A stretch of 64,000 nt of DNA, taken from positions 248,001 through 312,000 of the forward strand of contig NW_006763292.1 of NCBI RefSeq assembly GCF_000218685.1, read 5' to 3'. This DNA comes from Serpula lacrymans var. lacrymans S7.9. Lineage: Eukaryota; Basidiomycota; Agaricomycetes; Boletales; Serpulaceae. The first letter of the stretch is position 1; each line of letters starts with the position of its first letter. The translations under genes were made by a program, and so were the position numbers. Positions 1 to 10,780 of this stretch are shown one piece after another. A model generated the notes under the pieces. The model did no database searches. It was given only the letters and a program-made list of their open reading frames with translations, and was not told where the DNA came from.

Positions 1-835
1 CCATCTCGCTGACTGGTGCGCTTAGATGGCGCTTGATTATAACTTGATCTTCTCACCATCATTTTCAGGGTAGTGTCGCTTATCCTTTGCCACGACAAAC
101 CAAGGCATCGAGCCCGCCAGATCGAGAAATTTGTGGACATAGCTCATAAGTTGCGCGCTCTCAACAACTACTCGGCTCTGCGAGCTTTTGTGGCTGGTAT
201 CAACAATTCCACCTTTCAAGGAGATGACACCATGGAAGTTTTCAGGACTAAGGCCCCAGAACACTTCAAAAACCTCCTATCGTGGGATGTCTTACTACAG
301 CACAGAGGGGCTCACCAAGCTTACAGGATGGCTTTAAGGAACACGAAGGGTGCCTGCATTCCTGCCTTGTAAGTTATTATTACAATGTGAGGCTTGGCTA
401 ACCGCGTTCGTATAGAGAGGTTCATATGTCCGACCTCATTCGCGCACAAGAAGGTAACCCTGATTATCATCCATCCGACCACGGTCAAATACATTGGGGC
501 AAGTTCAATATGTTTGGAAAGTTCATCCAAAGCACAGCCCAATGTCAAGTGCAATGTGATACCTCCAGAGACTATGATTTTCCTGAGAGGCCTCGGATAG
601 GGACTCTAATTTTTAATGAATTTCTTATGCCGGAAGACGTAAGTACCATCATCTTGTAAATAATGCTTTATGCCAAAACATGTCGGTACAGGTGCAAATG
701 ACGCGGATGGCACCATTGCCCAACTCGGACACCGAAGAGCTTCATCGATTCAACACAGCCCGCTCCAGTTCTCGTGATCATTCAACATCTGCACAAAGGG
801 ACGCAGCATTCATACGCAGAATTTTCCAATGGTAA
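1..835 (+). CDS. RasGEF (CDC25-type) protein, 3' end, spliced, 5' partial
   Basis: This is the C-terminal part of a Ras guanine-nucleotide exchange factor, which loads small Ras-family GTPases with GTP at membranes. I read exons at 1-15, 69-368, 416-638 and 692-835, with GT-AG introns of 53, 47 and 53 bases; the phases keep one frame to TAA at 833-835. Across the first junction the frame reads HLADWVVSLIL, the usual WV..IL of the catalytic domain. It is followed by RQIEKFVDIAHKLRALNNY, ALRAFVAGIN and then, across the second junction, CIPAL-EVHMSDLIRAQEGNPDY, which are hallmark RasGEF segments. IPAL replaces the more usual IPFL. The upstream domains (RasGEF_N, perhaps SH3) lie outside the window. 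The final exon (MTRMAPLPNSDTEELHRF onward) is a normal short tail, so the gene looks intact. A perfect 14-bp hairpin lies 220 bases downstream. The domain is certain; which paralogue this is cannot be told. Confidence 0.93.
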
Positions 836-2492
836 CAACCGTGCTGAGATTGATTAACGTTTGCGAGAATTCATGATGCGAGCGAGATTCATGATAAGCA
901 AGTAGATTGTTGTAAGAAGTGTATATTTCTGGTTACCATAGGGTACCAAGTCTGAATTACATATCATCATATTGATGCGTTGAAACTAGGTTCTATCAGT
1001 ACTGTAATAGAGATAAATAAGTTACTGTTATCGTAGTAGAAGACTGAAATAACATACCCCTTCAGTAGATTCTGATCTACTGAAGGGGGAAATCGTAAGA
1101 ATTCTTATATATATAAAGGAGAGAAAGGAAGTCAGGTGTGTGATCTGATAGTATCGCAACTAGAATGTTAGTGTATTAACATTTCAACACTCCTCGATAC
1201 AAAGTTATTGGGGGGGAAAATAAAAATAAAAATGGGACAAAATTATCTTAAGCCCACACACAAGTATGTAGAGAAGAGAAAAGTTTTGTGGGAAGTGCCT
1301 TGGTGAATGTGTTGAGCAATATTGTGGTTTATAATGATATATTGAACTGAAAGTTTGTTGGATGTGACATGCTCACAGATGTAGTGAAAACAGATATAAA
1401 TATGTATATAATTCAATCAAATTACAGTTGCTTTACCTTATGCAAAGTATTATATTTGAGTACACAGTAACAGCTCATCCACATCTATATATCTATCTAT
1501 CCAGTTCATCCAATTTATCTATGCCCCACTGGAGGGTAAGTCTCTTTGACCACTCTCTCCAAGTCATTAAAACTCCGCTTCAATATGTACAATATGTTCT
1601 GCCATGTTGGAGCGGAGCTTGAAATATCTGTGCTTTACACTGTCCATGACAGTGTGCAAGGCTCTTCAAGAATGGATGCCGCCTCCCCTGCCTATCCCAC
1701 TCACTGTCTTGCATGACCTCAAAGCACAAGAAGAAAAATGTTATTGGCTGGATGGTGACTTGAAGTTTAGATAAGTTTTAAACACTTGTACAAATTTTCC
1801 AAACTAATATCAGTGTATTATCATAGGTTTGAATCATTTAAGAGTGCTCAATGCTGTCTATAATATTGTGTAAGGCTCTGAAAGGTGGGTGCTCACTGTG
1901 GAAGGATGACATTGCACTAGTATGGATAATTGTATGTAGTAAGTTTTGTTTCTGGTTTTTCAGTAGCATATTCAAGCTTTGTGTTTTAATAGTCATATAA
2001 CCTTATAGCTTACTTGGTACTGTGTATATATCTCAGTAGAATGTACATTATAATGACTATAATATACTCTATATTCAGTTCAGAGTGAAATAAAGCAGTT
2101 ATAGAAACTAAAGCACAGTCATTTTGGGTTTTGGCACTGTGCTTGAAACCATTCTAGATGCAAAATAGATATACTATAGTATGCTATAGAGCAACTGACT
2201 GTCTACTAATTGTACTAATTGATATGAACTGATATGGCCAATATATTTGCTATAATATCAAAAATTATGTATTAATGTGTACTTGTTAGCACTTATAGCC
2301 AAACCATATCTTCCTGATGTAGTGACGACAGGTTGCTTAATGGCACACCAGAATAGCAATCCAGAACCCAGGGTTGTGCAATAACCCATTATAGAAAGAC
2401 CCCAAGTCTGTCAATGCCTTCAAATGTTTCACCGCAGGCATATGTGTAGCCGATCCCCAAGCCCCAATGATACCGCATCATCATATCTCAAT
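836..2492. other. Intergenic AT-rich stretch, no gene seen
   Basis: Both strands lack convincing coding sequence between the RasGEF stop and the Plavaka transposase end. The stretch holds a hairpin at 1057-1088 and low-complexity AT tracts around 1360-1500. From about 2040 to 2300 it has TATAG-rich sequence with an inverted GCACAGT/ACTGTGC pair. The TATAG-rich part resembles the interior of the CAGGAAAA-ended elements found elsewhere here, but I saw no ends. Confidence 0.5.
1057..1088. repeat. Perfect 14-bp inverted repeat (hairpin)
   Basis: CCCCTTCAGTAGAT (1057-1070) and its exact reverse complement (1075-1088) are separated by only TCTG. The RNA hairpin would be very stable. It may belong to the RasGEF 3' untranslated or termination region, or be a relic of a foldback element. 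Confidence 0.85.
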
Positions 2493-3595
2493 CTACAAAC
2501 CTGTAAGAAACATATTGGTAGGTTTCTTTAGCGTTAAACATAGCTGGGACCAATTGACATAGTACTTTTTCCAATCTTGTGCATCCTGAGCAAATTTGGA
2601 CATCCCAATGCCATTGGGATGTAATTTCCCTTTGTGAAATGCTGGCACTAGGTGGCCACTCTGCAGAACATTGGCTGGGTTGACGAAGCCGAAAGCATCA
2701 TCTTCAGCCATGGGAACAAAATGTAGCATGTTGAGTTTGTACCAGCCTGAGTCTATTTCTCTGTCCAAAGGATCACACAATTTGTACCACCTCACGAATA
2801 GAAATTCCATCTTACACGTGTGATAAGTTGTGACTTCTTGACCAGTACATACAATGTTTGCGTGGTAAATGCCTAGAACATGAGCATAATAGAATGGGTG
2901 GGAGGGGTGTCGCAGATTGGTGTCGAATCCATCCAGAGGAGCTAGTAACATAATATTGCAATGATCTGTGCATGGGTTAACAATATCTTGTGCTCGGTGG
3001 ATGTCGTATGTTGTGTAGTTGATGCAAAAGATGTTGCGAGTATACATTCTGTCATTTTTAATATGACTTGAATGGAAGGTTGCTGGTTCAGTGAGGGATC
3101 ATGAAGGTGACACTCGGAAACATTAGGAGTGAGAAGAGTTGATTGCATACAGTGATGTAAGTCAACCTTGAGGTTTGGTACAAAATCCTATAGCAAATCA
3201 GATTGATACTGGTATTGTACAGTATTGATTTGCCCCTTACCGTGCAAGCTGGATTGCGGGAGTACATTTTGGAGAAGAATGTGATGTGCAAAGGTGAGTT
3301 TTGAGACTTCCTATGTGATGATGGTTATCAAGAGTGCTGGCCTCCTGATCAGTAGCAACGGCACAATCCTCAGAAGACATGCCGAGCTTCTGGTGCATGA
3401 GACATATATGGGCCTCCCGACGCTCAATGTGAGTAAGCTGTTCAGTGCAGGTTTTCTTGCTGGTTCTTTTGTATCTAGACTTCCCTGTCCAGTGCTCTAA
3501 TTCACCCTGGGCACTGGTTATTACAAATGAAGCAAGATATGGTTAGGTGAACTTACGGGCTCGGTGGAATAGGAGTCTGTAGTGCCAAAGGCCAT

Positions 3596-5302
3596 CAGGA
3601 AAACATGATTTTGCTATAGTTGGATATAATTGGAACTTTTACCAATGATAGCAACTATAGCAAAATGTGCATTATATTGATTTATATTGATTTATAGTGA
3701 CCTATAGTGATCTATACATGTCATAAAAATGATATTTTATCCACTACTAATTACTACCAGATTGTTTGGTATGCAAACTTGCTAGTCCAATTGTTAAGTA
3801 AAAATGTGGAACATATATCTAGTACATTTTCTGTATGCCAAGTTTCTGGCTGAGTTAGCCAGCTTGCATTCATTCTTAAAGCCAATTCAGAAAAATTGGC
3901 TGGCTTGACACGCGGGAAAGTGTTACAATCGGAGTTTAAATGTCTCAAAAAGCAGTCAGATCTCTCTATAATGCCTATAGTGTTGAGCAAAATGTGTTGT
4001 CAACTGTGGGAAAATGCTACTGTGCTGCAGCGCACTCCTGCCCTCTATTATGGCTCAATACTGTGGCACACATTGTCAAAATGTGCAAATTTTATTTACC
4101 TTTTCACATTGTCATTTCAATACTATACTAAACCAAAATAAAAACTCAAATGGGTTCAACCATTTGGGCTGCAAATGGGCCTCTGTGCATTGGATTTGGT
4201 ATATTTATTTTCACTGTCATATTCTCCCTATATTGGTGCACAAGAATTTTTCACTTTCACCTGCTGAAACTATTATTTTAGATTTGTATTTGTTTGTATC
4301 ATTTGTATCTTTCATCTTTGCCACATATACTGAACTTGTATCATTGGCTTGGTTTTCAGGACTCCAATACCTAGGATTATACATTCTAAATAATGCAGTT
4401 ATCTGATGGCCAGGGGTAGAGCTGCAAAAAGTACTCCTTCTCCATCATCACCACCTTCAAACTATAACAGTGATATTATTAAATTTATTTATGTTGGCGT
4501 TATTTGATATTACTATTCACAATTTCTAGGCTACTTCTGAAAGACCTTTGGCTCTAATAGCATGCTCTGTAAGTGTTCATATCTTTTTTTTAAATAAAAT
4601 TAACAATCAATATTGTTTACCAGATTGAATATGCTTTGCTAGGTGCTATCAACAATGCCACAATAGAATTCTCAGAGACAGCATTTTCTGCTAGGTACAT
4701 CACCTCAATCACTATAAATCTGTACTTATTATACTTTTACAAGGTGGGATCATCATATGAGGTTGCTGGACAACTTTTAGAAACATTCTCCTACATACCT
4801 GGTGGCTGTGGTTGGTGGGGTTGATGAATATATTTGGTAAGAGCTTACTACATATTTATATTGAAATGTTTTCTTAACCTCAAGTATTTTTGTAGGAATG
4901 GTTGTATGACAGTGGGGGGAGGGGGCAATCTGATGTTTCTGAGCTTATATTTGATTTTGATGCTTTAGAGGAAGCAGCAAAAGCGTCAAAATTGTTTTTA
5001 TAAATATTATTCCTGCAGCATTTTTAAAAATCAATATAATTTGATTTATTAGTGCTTTTTTTGGATATAATTGAGTATGGATTGATATAATTGCACTTAG
5101 AGTGAATTATAGTGAAAAAGTGCAAGGTCATTTTTGTTTTAACGACTGTGCTATAAACCACTTTTTATGATATTTATTGATAATCATGCATGTAGAGTAG
5201 GGGACTTTTCAAGGATCACACTTATAGATATAACAGATATTTTTGCTATTATAGCATATATTTTGCAATTTATTGTATTTATATCTAAGTCACATTTTCC
5301 TG
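3596..5302. mobile_element. AT-rich non-autonomous element with CAGGAAAA ends, AT target duplication
   Basis: The element starts CAGGAAAACATGA and ends TCACATTTTCCTG, imperfect terminal inverted repeats of about 15 bp. Both sides are flanked by AT (3594-3595 and 5303-5304). Removing the element plus one AT restores the Plavaka reading frame (TTC TTC ATG GCC TTT GGC), which supports a 2-bp AT duplication. The 1707-bp interior is AT-rich and full of TATAG/CTATA words. Its longest ORFs (for example 4014-4406) resemble nothing I know and have no transposase motifs, so it must be mobilised in trans if it moves at all. Confidence 0.75.
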
Positions 5303-7271
5303 ATGAAGAACCTGGTTTGTGCAGGACAATCCCCGAGCGCATGGAGTTTATAGGTTTATAGGTTGGATGTCTTGTGTTTTTGGGCAGCTCCTGATGATGT
5401 CGACTGAATGTCAGTGCCTTGCCGGATTTGACGGCGCCTTTGTGCATCGGCTTCACCCCAGAGTTCCCTAACACAGAAAGCAGAGCAAGTATTTGCAGCA
5501 AATTTTTGTAATTTATCACCTAGACTTTTAGTTACTGCATCTAATATTTTCAGAGTATTGTCCGTATGCATGTGTAGTTTAGTTAAACCATGCCAATGAG
5601 CCATGCAGAGTAGCAAGCTCAATATTTGAGTGTTGTGTGGTTCTGGAATTAAGCCATTGAATACAGGAATGGTACGCTGCATAGTGGAAGAATTAAAATG
5701 CTGCAAAAATGTCAAAAGAAATGTGAAGGGCTTACCTGCAGCAAGTCTTCAAGATGGTGGGCTGTCATTCTTTGCATTTCAGATGTGTTAGCTGTGAATT
5801 GCCAAATAGTATCACTTCCGTAAGTTGGGATCTGGCGATATCTTTGACAATTGTTAACACTGAGTCTTAAGAGAATAAACAAAGACTAACCTTAGATCCA
5901 ATCTATCTAAGAGCCCCCCATTGACAGTATCTAATATCCGTAGAAGATAGACAAAAAGGGACTTCCACACCCCTAGCTCGACCTCATGCATGAAATCAAC
6001 AACGAACATTGAATATAAATTGGAACCCAATGGACCCAGCCTGTGGGAGAATGCATTCTGTAATATGGAAGAGTGCCAGCAGTCAGTGTGTTTCCCATCT
6101 TCAGACACCACTATTATGCACCAAAGTTGGAACTAAGGATTTGGCCATCAGGAATCCATTAACTTTGTTGCTGTTCACAGCATATTTCTTCTTGTAGATT
6201 AAATCATGAGCAACTGCAACCTTCTTCTGCTGATCAGCGTTGTCAATGCAGATGTTGACAACTCAATTCAGCATACTGGCGTCTTGTCCAATATTGGGAA
6301 CCAAAGTCATAGGTGTTAAACACCGAGGACAGGGACAGTTTCCAAGGTTTTTTATACTCGCTATTAATATCCTACATAAGATGAGCAGGATTGTTGCACA
6401 GAACATGTTGGACCTACTTTTCAGGGTAATCTGCTGATTAGGTTAGGATGCAGGGATAAAATCAACAATCAATGCCATCACAACACTTGATGATGACACC
6501 ATGCTGATACGCATGTAGGAATTCATCATGAAGTAGAATACACCATTGTGCATAAAAACACTTGCGCTGACAATGTGTCATGAAGGCGCTAGTAAGCTTG
6601 CTATTGCTAGTGTGAGTCTTTGCAAAATCTTTGAAGCTGTCTGGGAGCTATAAATCAATAAAAAAAAGTCAAACAGTGTGAATGAGCTACAATAGAGACA
6701 GCACTCACAGATTGAGAATAGGCCGCATGGTTGCACAAGTGACAGGATGGTTTGGTGCGACAATACTTGGATTCATTGGCAAAATAAACATAAAGCGGCC
6801 AAAGTTTTGCATTGCCAAAGGAAGTAAGTTGGGTGGAATCTGACAAAAACATGAAACCAGCCAGCACACATTGAAGGTTGCACCCGGGCTCTGGTGGGGA
6901 TTCTTGAAGTTCATGATGAGCTTTCAGAAATGCGTCCAAAGTATAAGCCTCGCCGTGGACTCGAGCTTCGTGCAATTGATCACTTGGATGCCAGAACAGT
7001 TTGTATGGCTCATAATGAAAAAGCTGGTCATCACAAGGGTTTGCAAGTTTATTGTGAAGAATCTGAATGAGTGAATAATGGAATAAATCAGTAACATGAT
7101 GGTCATGAGTTCCAGGGTCCGCTGATCTGCTATGAAATGGAACCAAAACAGTTACAGGTGTTTTTTGCCAGCCTGCATCCTGATCTAGCCATTCACCATT
7201 GAGATTATTGAGGCCCAAGTCCTTGTTGATTGTGCTCCACTTCAAATTTTGAACGTCTTCAGGACAAAAGG

Positions 7272-7499
7272 TGATAAAATTGGATAATAACCAGACCAGA
7301 GATTGAACCTGGAACCTTCTGGATACATGCCAGCGGCTCTACCAATTGAGCTATATGGCCAAGGTTATACAATGTAGGATCTTAAACATGACATGCAACC
7401 ATGGACGTCTTACACAGAATAGCTGCTGCATACTGGGCTGGCTTACAAATCAGAGGTATTATCCTATGGAGTATTGGTATGTCAGAGTATATTCTAACA
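7272..7499 (-). mobile_element. Solo LTR, family LTR-C, with internal tRNA-like domain
   Basis: On the minus strand this 228-bp unit starts TGTTAGAATATACTCTGAC and ends CCAATTTTATCA (TG...CA). It is flanked by perfect AAAGG duplications (7267-7271 and 7500-7504). Removing it and one AAAGG rejoins Plavaka codons into NPTF-CPEDVQNLKW, so the boundaries are secure. A second copy at 48750-48978 is followed by a polypurine tract, which identifies the unit as an LTR. A tRNA-like sequence occupies 7289-7360. Confidence 0.88.
7289..7360 (-). other. tRNA-like domain inside LTR-C
   Basis: The minus strand gives a 72-nt cloverleaf-like sequence. The acceptor 5' strand is GGCCATA, followed by TA. The D arm is GCTC-AATTGGTA-GAGC with four perfect pairs. 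The anticodon arm is GCTGG-CATGTAT-CCAGA with four of five pairs. The T arm is CCAGG-TTCAATC-TCTGG with five pairs including one G-T. The acceptor closes mainly by wobble pairs. The A box (TAGCTCAATTGG) and B box (GGTTCAATC) are recognisable. U33 is missing from the loop, so it is unlikely to be a working tRNA; a tRNA-derived pol III promoter module is more likely. Confidence 0.7.
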
Positions 7500-7630
7500 A
7501 AAGGTTGGGTTTCCAACAATATCAATGAGCTGCCTGAAAGATTCCTGCGACTTCTGAACACTATAATTCCAATACCGGTCTCCCAGACGAAAGCAACTCT
7601 TGTTTGCATACGGGCTGAAAGAATGATCAC

Positions 7631-8057
7631 TGTTACAATTGACGTACCAGCACCTACTTATGCTTCACTTTTTATACTTTTACTTTTCATTTTCCAAGTC
7701 ACATGATTGATCATGTGACCATTGACTTTGCTTTACATTTTTGGGACTTTTCATAATCACATGACTGATCATGTGACACAGGACCTGACCAGTGTCTAGA
7801 CTCATCATGTGACCAGTCACATGCTAGATATCGGACTTTGAACTTTATTTATAACTGCACAGTACCTCATGTATTTTAGTATATATACTGGAGCAATACA
7901 TGGGGAGGGACTCAGCGAGTCCTCTTCTAGTGTATACCAACATTAGTATGACAACCTCCCTCCTTTGATAGGTTGTACACTTCCTTTTCCTCCGCTGAGT
8001 TGTTGTTGTTGTTGTGCTCCAGTGCCCCAAGACTGTGTCTTGTTGGTGTGGTCACAG
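7631..8057 (+). mobile_element. LTR, family LTR-B, with E-box-like palindromes
   Basis: The unit runs from TGTTACAATTGACGTACC to GGTGTGGTCACA and recurs inverted at 15015-15375 and in part at 61981-62107; a related LTR lies at 50251-50660. It has a TATA-like AGTATATATACTGG near 7880, a GAGTCC block near 7915 and a T-rich tail, as expected of an LTR promoter and leader. Three palindromes built from CACATG occur at 7698-7719, 7757-7776 and 7806-7823. No target duplication is visible (ATCAC against GTGCT). It sits at the 5' edge of the Plavaka relic. Confidence 0.7.
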
Positions 8058-8245
8058 TGCTAGACTTGCTTCTTGAGGAATAAGATCAGTATTGTTTTTG
8101 CTGTTAGTACAAAGTCAAACTCCTTATAAAAGGCGACTCATGGGTACACGTGCACAAGTAGCCTTAGGCCAGGTTAAGAGAGATTCCGGACCCCAGGGAC
8201 CGTGATGCATGCCAAAAATAATACATTCAACACTCAGGCTGTGCC

Positions 8246-8280
8246 AACTTGAACCAGTACTGCCAGTACTGGTTCAAGTT
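8246..8280. repeat. Perfect 17-bp inverted repeat with 1-nt spacer
   Basis: AACTTGAACCAGTACTG (8246-8262) is followed by one C and then its exact reverse complement (8264-8280). It overlaps the start of the 8249 reading frame. Confidence 0.9.
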
Positions 8281-9414
8281 AACGCAGTACGGCCAGCCTG
8301 ACAACTCCGAGTTGGCAAGTGAGTCACTCACGGTGTTCAAGTTCTCATTCAAGTTCCTCAGGCTTACGCTTCAGGTCTACGATCTATTAACAGCTTATAT
8401 GAAGCTTCTAGTCAATTCAACACACTCACTGGCCGAACTAAAAGAGAAGTGTGAGGAGTGGTATATTAATGGGCCATAAGAGGAGGTGAGACAAAAGTGA
8501 GTATCATGTCCTTTACTCATCCGGGACAAATAGTGACTCAAGATACCCAGAGCTGCTGAAATCAAGGGTAGGAAAGTAATGAAGGACTTCCAGATGCAAG
8601 CAATCCGGGATCTGGGAATGTTGAGTTTTGTGCTCACCGCCCATAGAGATACAAATAGAACCATTTGCATGTCCTTGTAAGTAGTCTATGGACCCCATGT
8701 CTCAAATTGGGTGTGTGGTCACTAAAACTGATTGCTTTAATTGCAGCCATGAGCAAAATGATGAAGCCGGGTTTGAGCTTTTTAGCAAGGTACAACCCAA
8801 CTGGCAAAATGTAAAGATATGGGAGGCTTGGGGCAAGTATGCACAAAGTCAGTTTAGTAAGTTTCCAGCTTAATTAATAAACATCCCAGAGTATTGAACT
8901 GTATATAGCTGATATAGATGGGTCTGTGCCAAAGGAGAGCCTACCAAGCAAGCAGAAAGAAAAGATCAAGATTCCACTCAACAACAATGAATATCCCATC
9001 CTTGTAGATGAGGATCTGTCTTCCCTGGCAACCTTTTCAGACCTACAGGCTATCATCAGGTCTTTTCTGACAACACATTACCAGATTTCCACTGGAAACG
9101 CAAAGGCTTCAGTACCTTGGACCAGCCTTGCGGAGTGCCCAGGCAACTATATCGACTTGCCAAAGGGGTACAAGTTCTGGGAACCATCATGTATGACAAA
9201 GGAGGAGACCCGGTGTCTATTGGACCATTGGTACAACCAGAAGAACAATATAAATGCCAAAGTTACCTTCAGGTTCAAATCTAGTCTGCACCCAGTAGCC
9301 AATAAAGGAAAGGGTAAAGAGAAGGCAGCAAAGGCAGCAATGAAGAGAGTCTTTCCCAAAGTAGGAATGGTTTCACCCAGAATCAAATCCACAACAAGGA
9401 ACAAGAGGAAATGA
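8249..9414 (+). pseudogene. Uncharacterised Agaricomycete protein, fragmented or spliced
   Basis: Three coding blocks lie in order on the plus strand. The first is 8249-8476 (NQYCQYWFKLTQYGQPDNSE, then TVFKFSFKFLRLTLQ). The second is 8690-8871 (QPNWQNVKIWEAWGKYAQ). The third is about 8903-9414 (NNNEYPILVDEDLSSLAT, ASVPWTSLAECPGNYIDLP, YKFWEPSCMTKEETRCLLDHW and a basic, lysine-rich tail). The third block matches a protein type I know only as 'hypothetical' in Agaricomycetes: a segment with ASVPW, a predicted-position motif LPxGYxFxxPSxM, then a WY-containing stretch. Its function is unknown. Introns probably join the blocks, but I cannot place them all and stops occur between, so it may be a gene or a relic. 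No catalytic motif is visible. Confidence 0.5.
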
Positions 9415-9690
9415 AATTCTAAGCAATGATGAACACAGTGCCAACGTTCGAAGCCAGCCTGGGCCCTCCAAACCAGCTGCAAGGCAACAAACCGTAGCCT
9501 TCCAGGAATTAACAACCAGGCCCGGGCCCTCCAAACTGATGCCCAACCTCGTCCTGGCTCCCTCTATCTCAGGGCAGCAATCTGTAGGTGTAGAAGAAGT
9601 GGACAAGGACAGTCCCTGGCATGCTTCTATTACACACAAGTCTTAGAGGAGGTTCCTTGCCGGCTTATGTACTGAGGAGGATATCTGAAG

Positions 9691-10323
9691 TTGGTGGATG
9701 CAGTGTACCAACTACCAAAAAACAAGCCCGGGCCCGGCTCCCAGAGTAATGGCCAGCCAGAGGATTACTTGGACTACTGGCTGTCATGGGCCTCATGGGG
9801 CTACATCCACAGCATGATTTTATTGGAGAATCATGAAGGCAATAGAACTCAAAACCTGTTGAGGTGGCTCCGTGTGCAGCCTTATCTACATCACCCAGGG
9901 TCCTGGGACAGCCACATGGGTATCAGGGACTATACAGCTATGGCCCTGATATGTTTGGCAGTAGAAATGCTGCGCTGGGACTTTCATACAATCCAATTTG
10001 CTGATGAGAACGACAACCTGACATGGTCATATATTGAGTTTGCCATAGTGGGTGAAACTATCCTCCCATTGTGCAGGGACATGACCACTGCAATACAAAA
10101 CAGCTTGGAATCCGCCTTCCCTGACAAGGCAAGGCCTCTACCCAGGATGGTGAGAAAGGCAATGCAGAGTCCCACCAAACATGGGTATGAGGGGATGGAT
10201 GGGGAACCTGGGAACATTGCACACAGGACAAGGTCAGGTAATAGTCCAGTAAAGTGGCTTCAACAAGCCAAGGACACCAAGGTAGATCAGACGCTAAAGG
10301 TAAAGAAACCCAGGAGGTGTTGA
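9691..10323 (+). CDS. Uncharacterised protein continuing the same locus
   Basis: A 210-codon open frame begins near DAVYQLPKNKPGPGSQS and ends at a TGA after a basic tail (VKKPRRC). The middle contains DYWLSWASWGYIHSMILLEN, RDYTAMALICLAVEMLRWDF and a WSYIEFAIVGE segment. It is mildly hydrophobic and tryptophan-rich, but has no clear membrane span. It lies 276 bases after the preceding block in the same direction, so it may be another exon of one gene. The annotated start is simply the first ATG-like codon in frame and is uncertain. I do not recognise a domain. The intact length suggests either recent activity or little decay. Confidence 0.45.
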   Translation: MVDAVYQLPKNKPGPGSQSNGQPEDYLDYWLSWASWGYIHSMILLENHEGNRTQNLLRWLRVQPYLHHPGSWDSHMGIRDYTAMALICLAVEMLRWDFHTIQFADENDNLTWSYIEFAIVGETILPLCRDMTTAIQNSLESAFPDKARPLPRMVRKAMQSPTKHGYEGMDGEPGNIAHRTRSGNSPVKWLQQAKDTKVDQTLKVKKPRRC

Positions 10324-10780
10324 ATAGTAGGTACACCTCTTGTACAGTAATGTAATAAATGTACATAATATCCCTGGGTTTAAAATGTGTACCTGGGGAT
10401 GTGAGTGTTGTAGTTGTCTCGGGTTAGATGATCTTACAGCCCGGCTCAACAGATCATAGATCACTTGGCTATAGACCGTTCCCGGGCAACATTTCCATAT
10501 TGCCAAGCACCACTTACAGATAGTTTATTGATGTGTTGAAGTTAGACAGGTCCCGGATCATGTTGATGGGGCCCGGGGTAGAGTTCTCAGACTTGTTTCT
10601 TATCACACATTATCACACTAAGATTGTAGTGTGGGTGGCTCAAATTTATATGGATAAAGTAATTAAATGTACACTGAGTGGTGAGTGAGGAAAAACTAAG
10701 TATATGCAAATAAAATCTAGTTGAAAAAAAGAAAGAAAAAATAAAATTTATATTACAAGGCCATTGAACTATGATTTTGT

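Larger units (their letters stand above)
2493..7630 (-). pseudogene. Plavaka-type (CACTA-like) transposase, fragmented
   Basis: This is a decayed transposase of the Plavaka group common in Agaricomycete genomes. Reading the minus strand from 7630, the order is: SPYANKSCFRLGDRYWN and QESFRQLIDIVGNPTF (before 7500), CPEDVQNLKWSTINKDLGL (to 7190), HGEAYTLDAFLKAHHELQ and FGNAKLWPLYVYFANESKY (6960-6720), FVVDFMHEVELGVWKSLF (about 5990), IPVFNGLIPEPHNTQ and TYKLHA (5670-5350), FGTTDSYSTEP then GELEHWTGK (3590-3480), and finally NYTTYDIHRAQDIVNP and FVNPANVLQSGHLVPAF (3020-2660), ending at 2493. These blocks match the Plavaka order I know. A GT-AG intron (GTAAGT...CCCAG) still separates YSTEP from GELEH. 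Stop codons and frame changes make it non-functional. It is interrupted by the CAGGAAAA element at 3596-5302 and LTR-C at 7272-7499, and its 5' part is lost at LTR-B (7631). Confidence 0.85.

Noticed and set aside
4014..4406. 130-codon ORF in the AT-rich element as a transposase
   Set aside because: Hydrophobic, AT-biased composition, no catalytic or DNA-binding motif, and no counterpart in other family members.
7289..7360. Functional nuclear tRNA gene
   Set aside because: The acceptor stem closes mostly by wobble pairs, U33 is absent, and the sequence lies inside a duplicated LTR.
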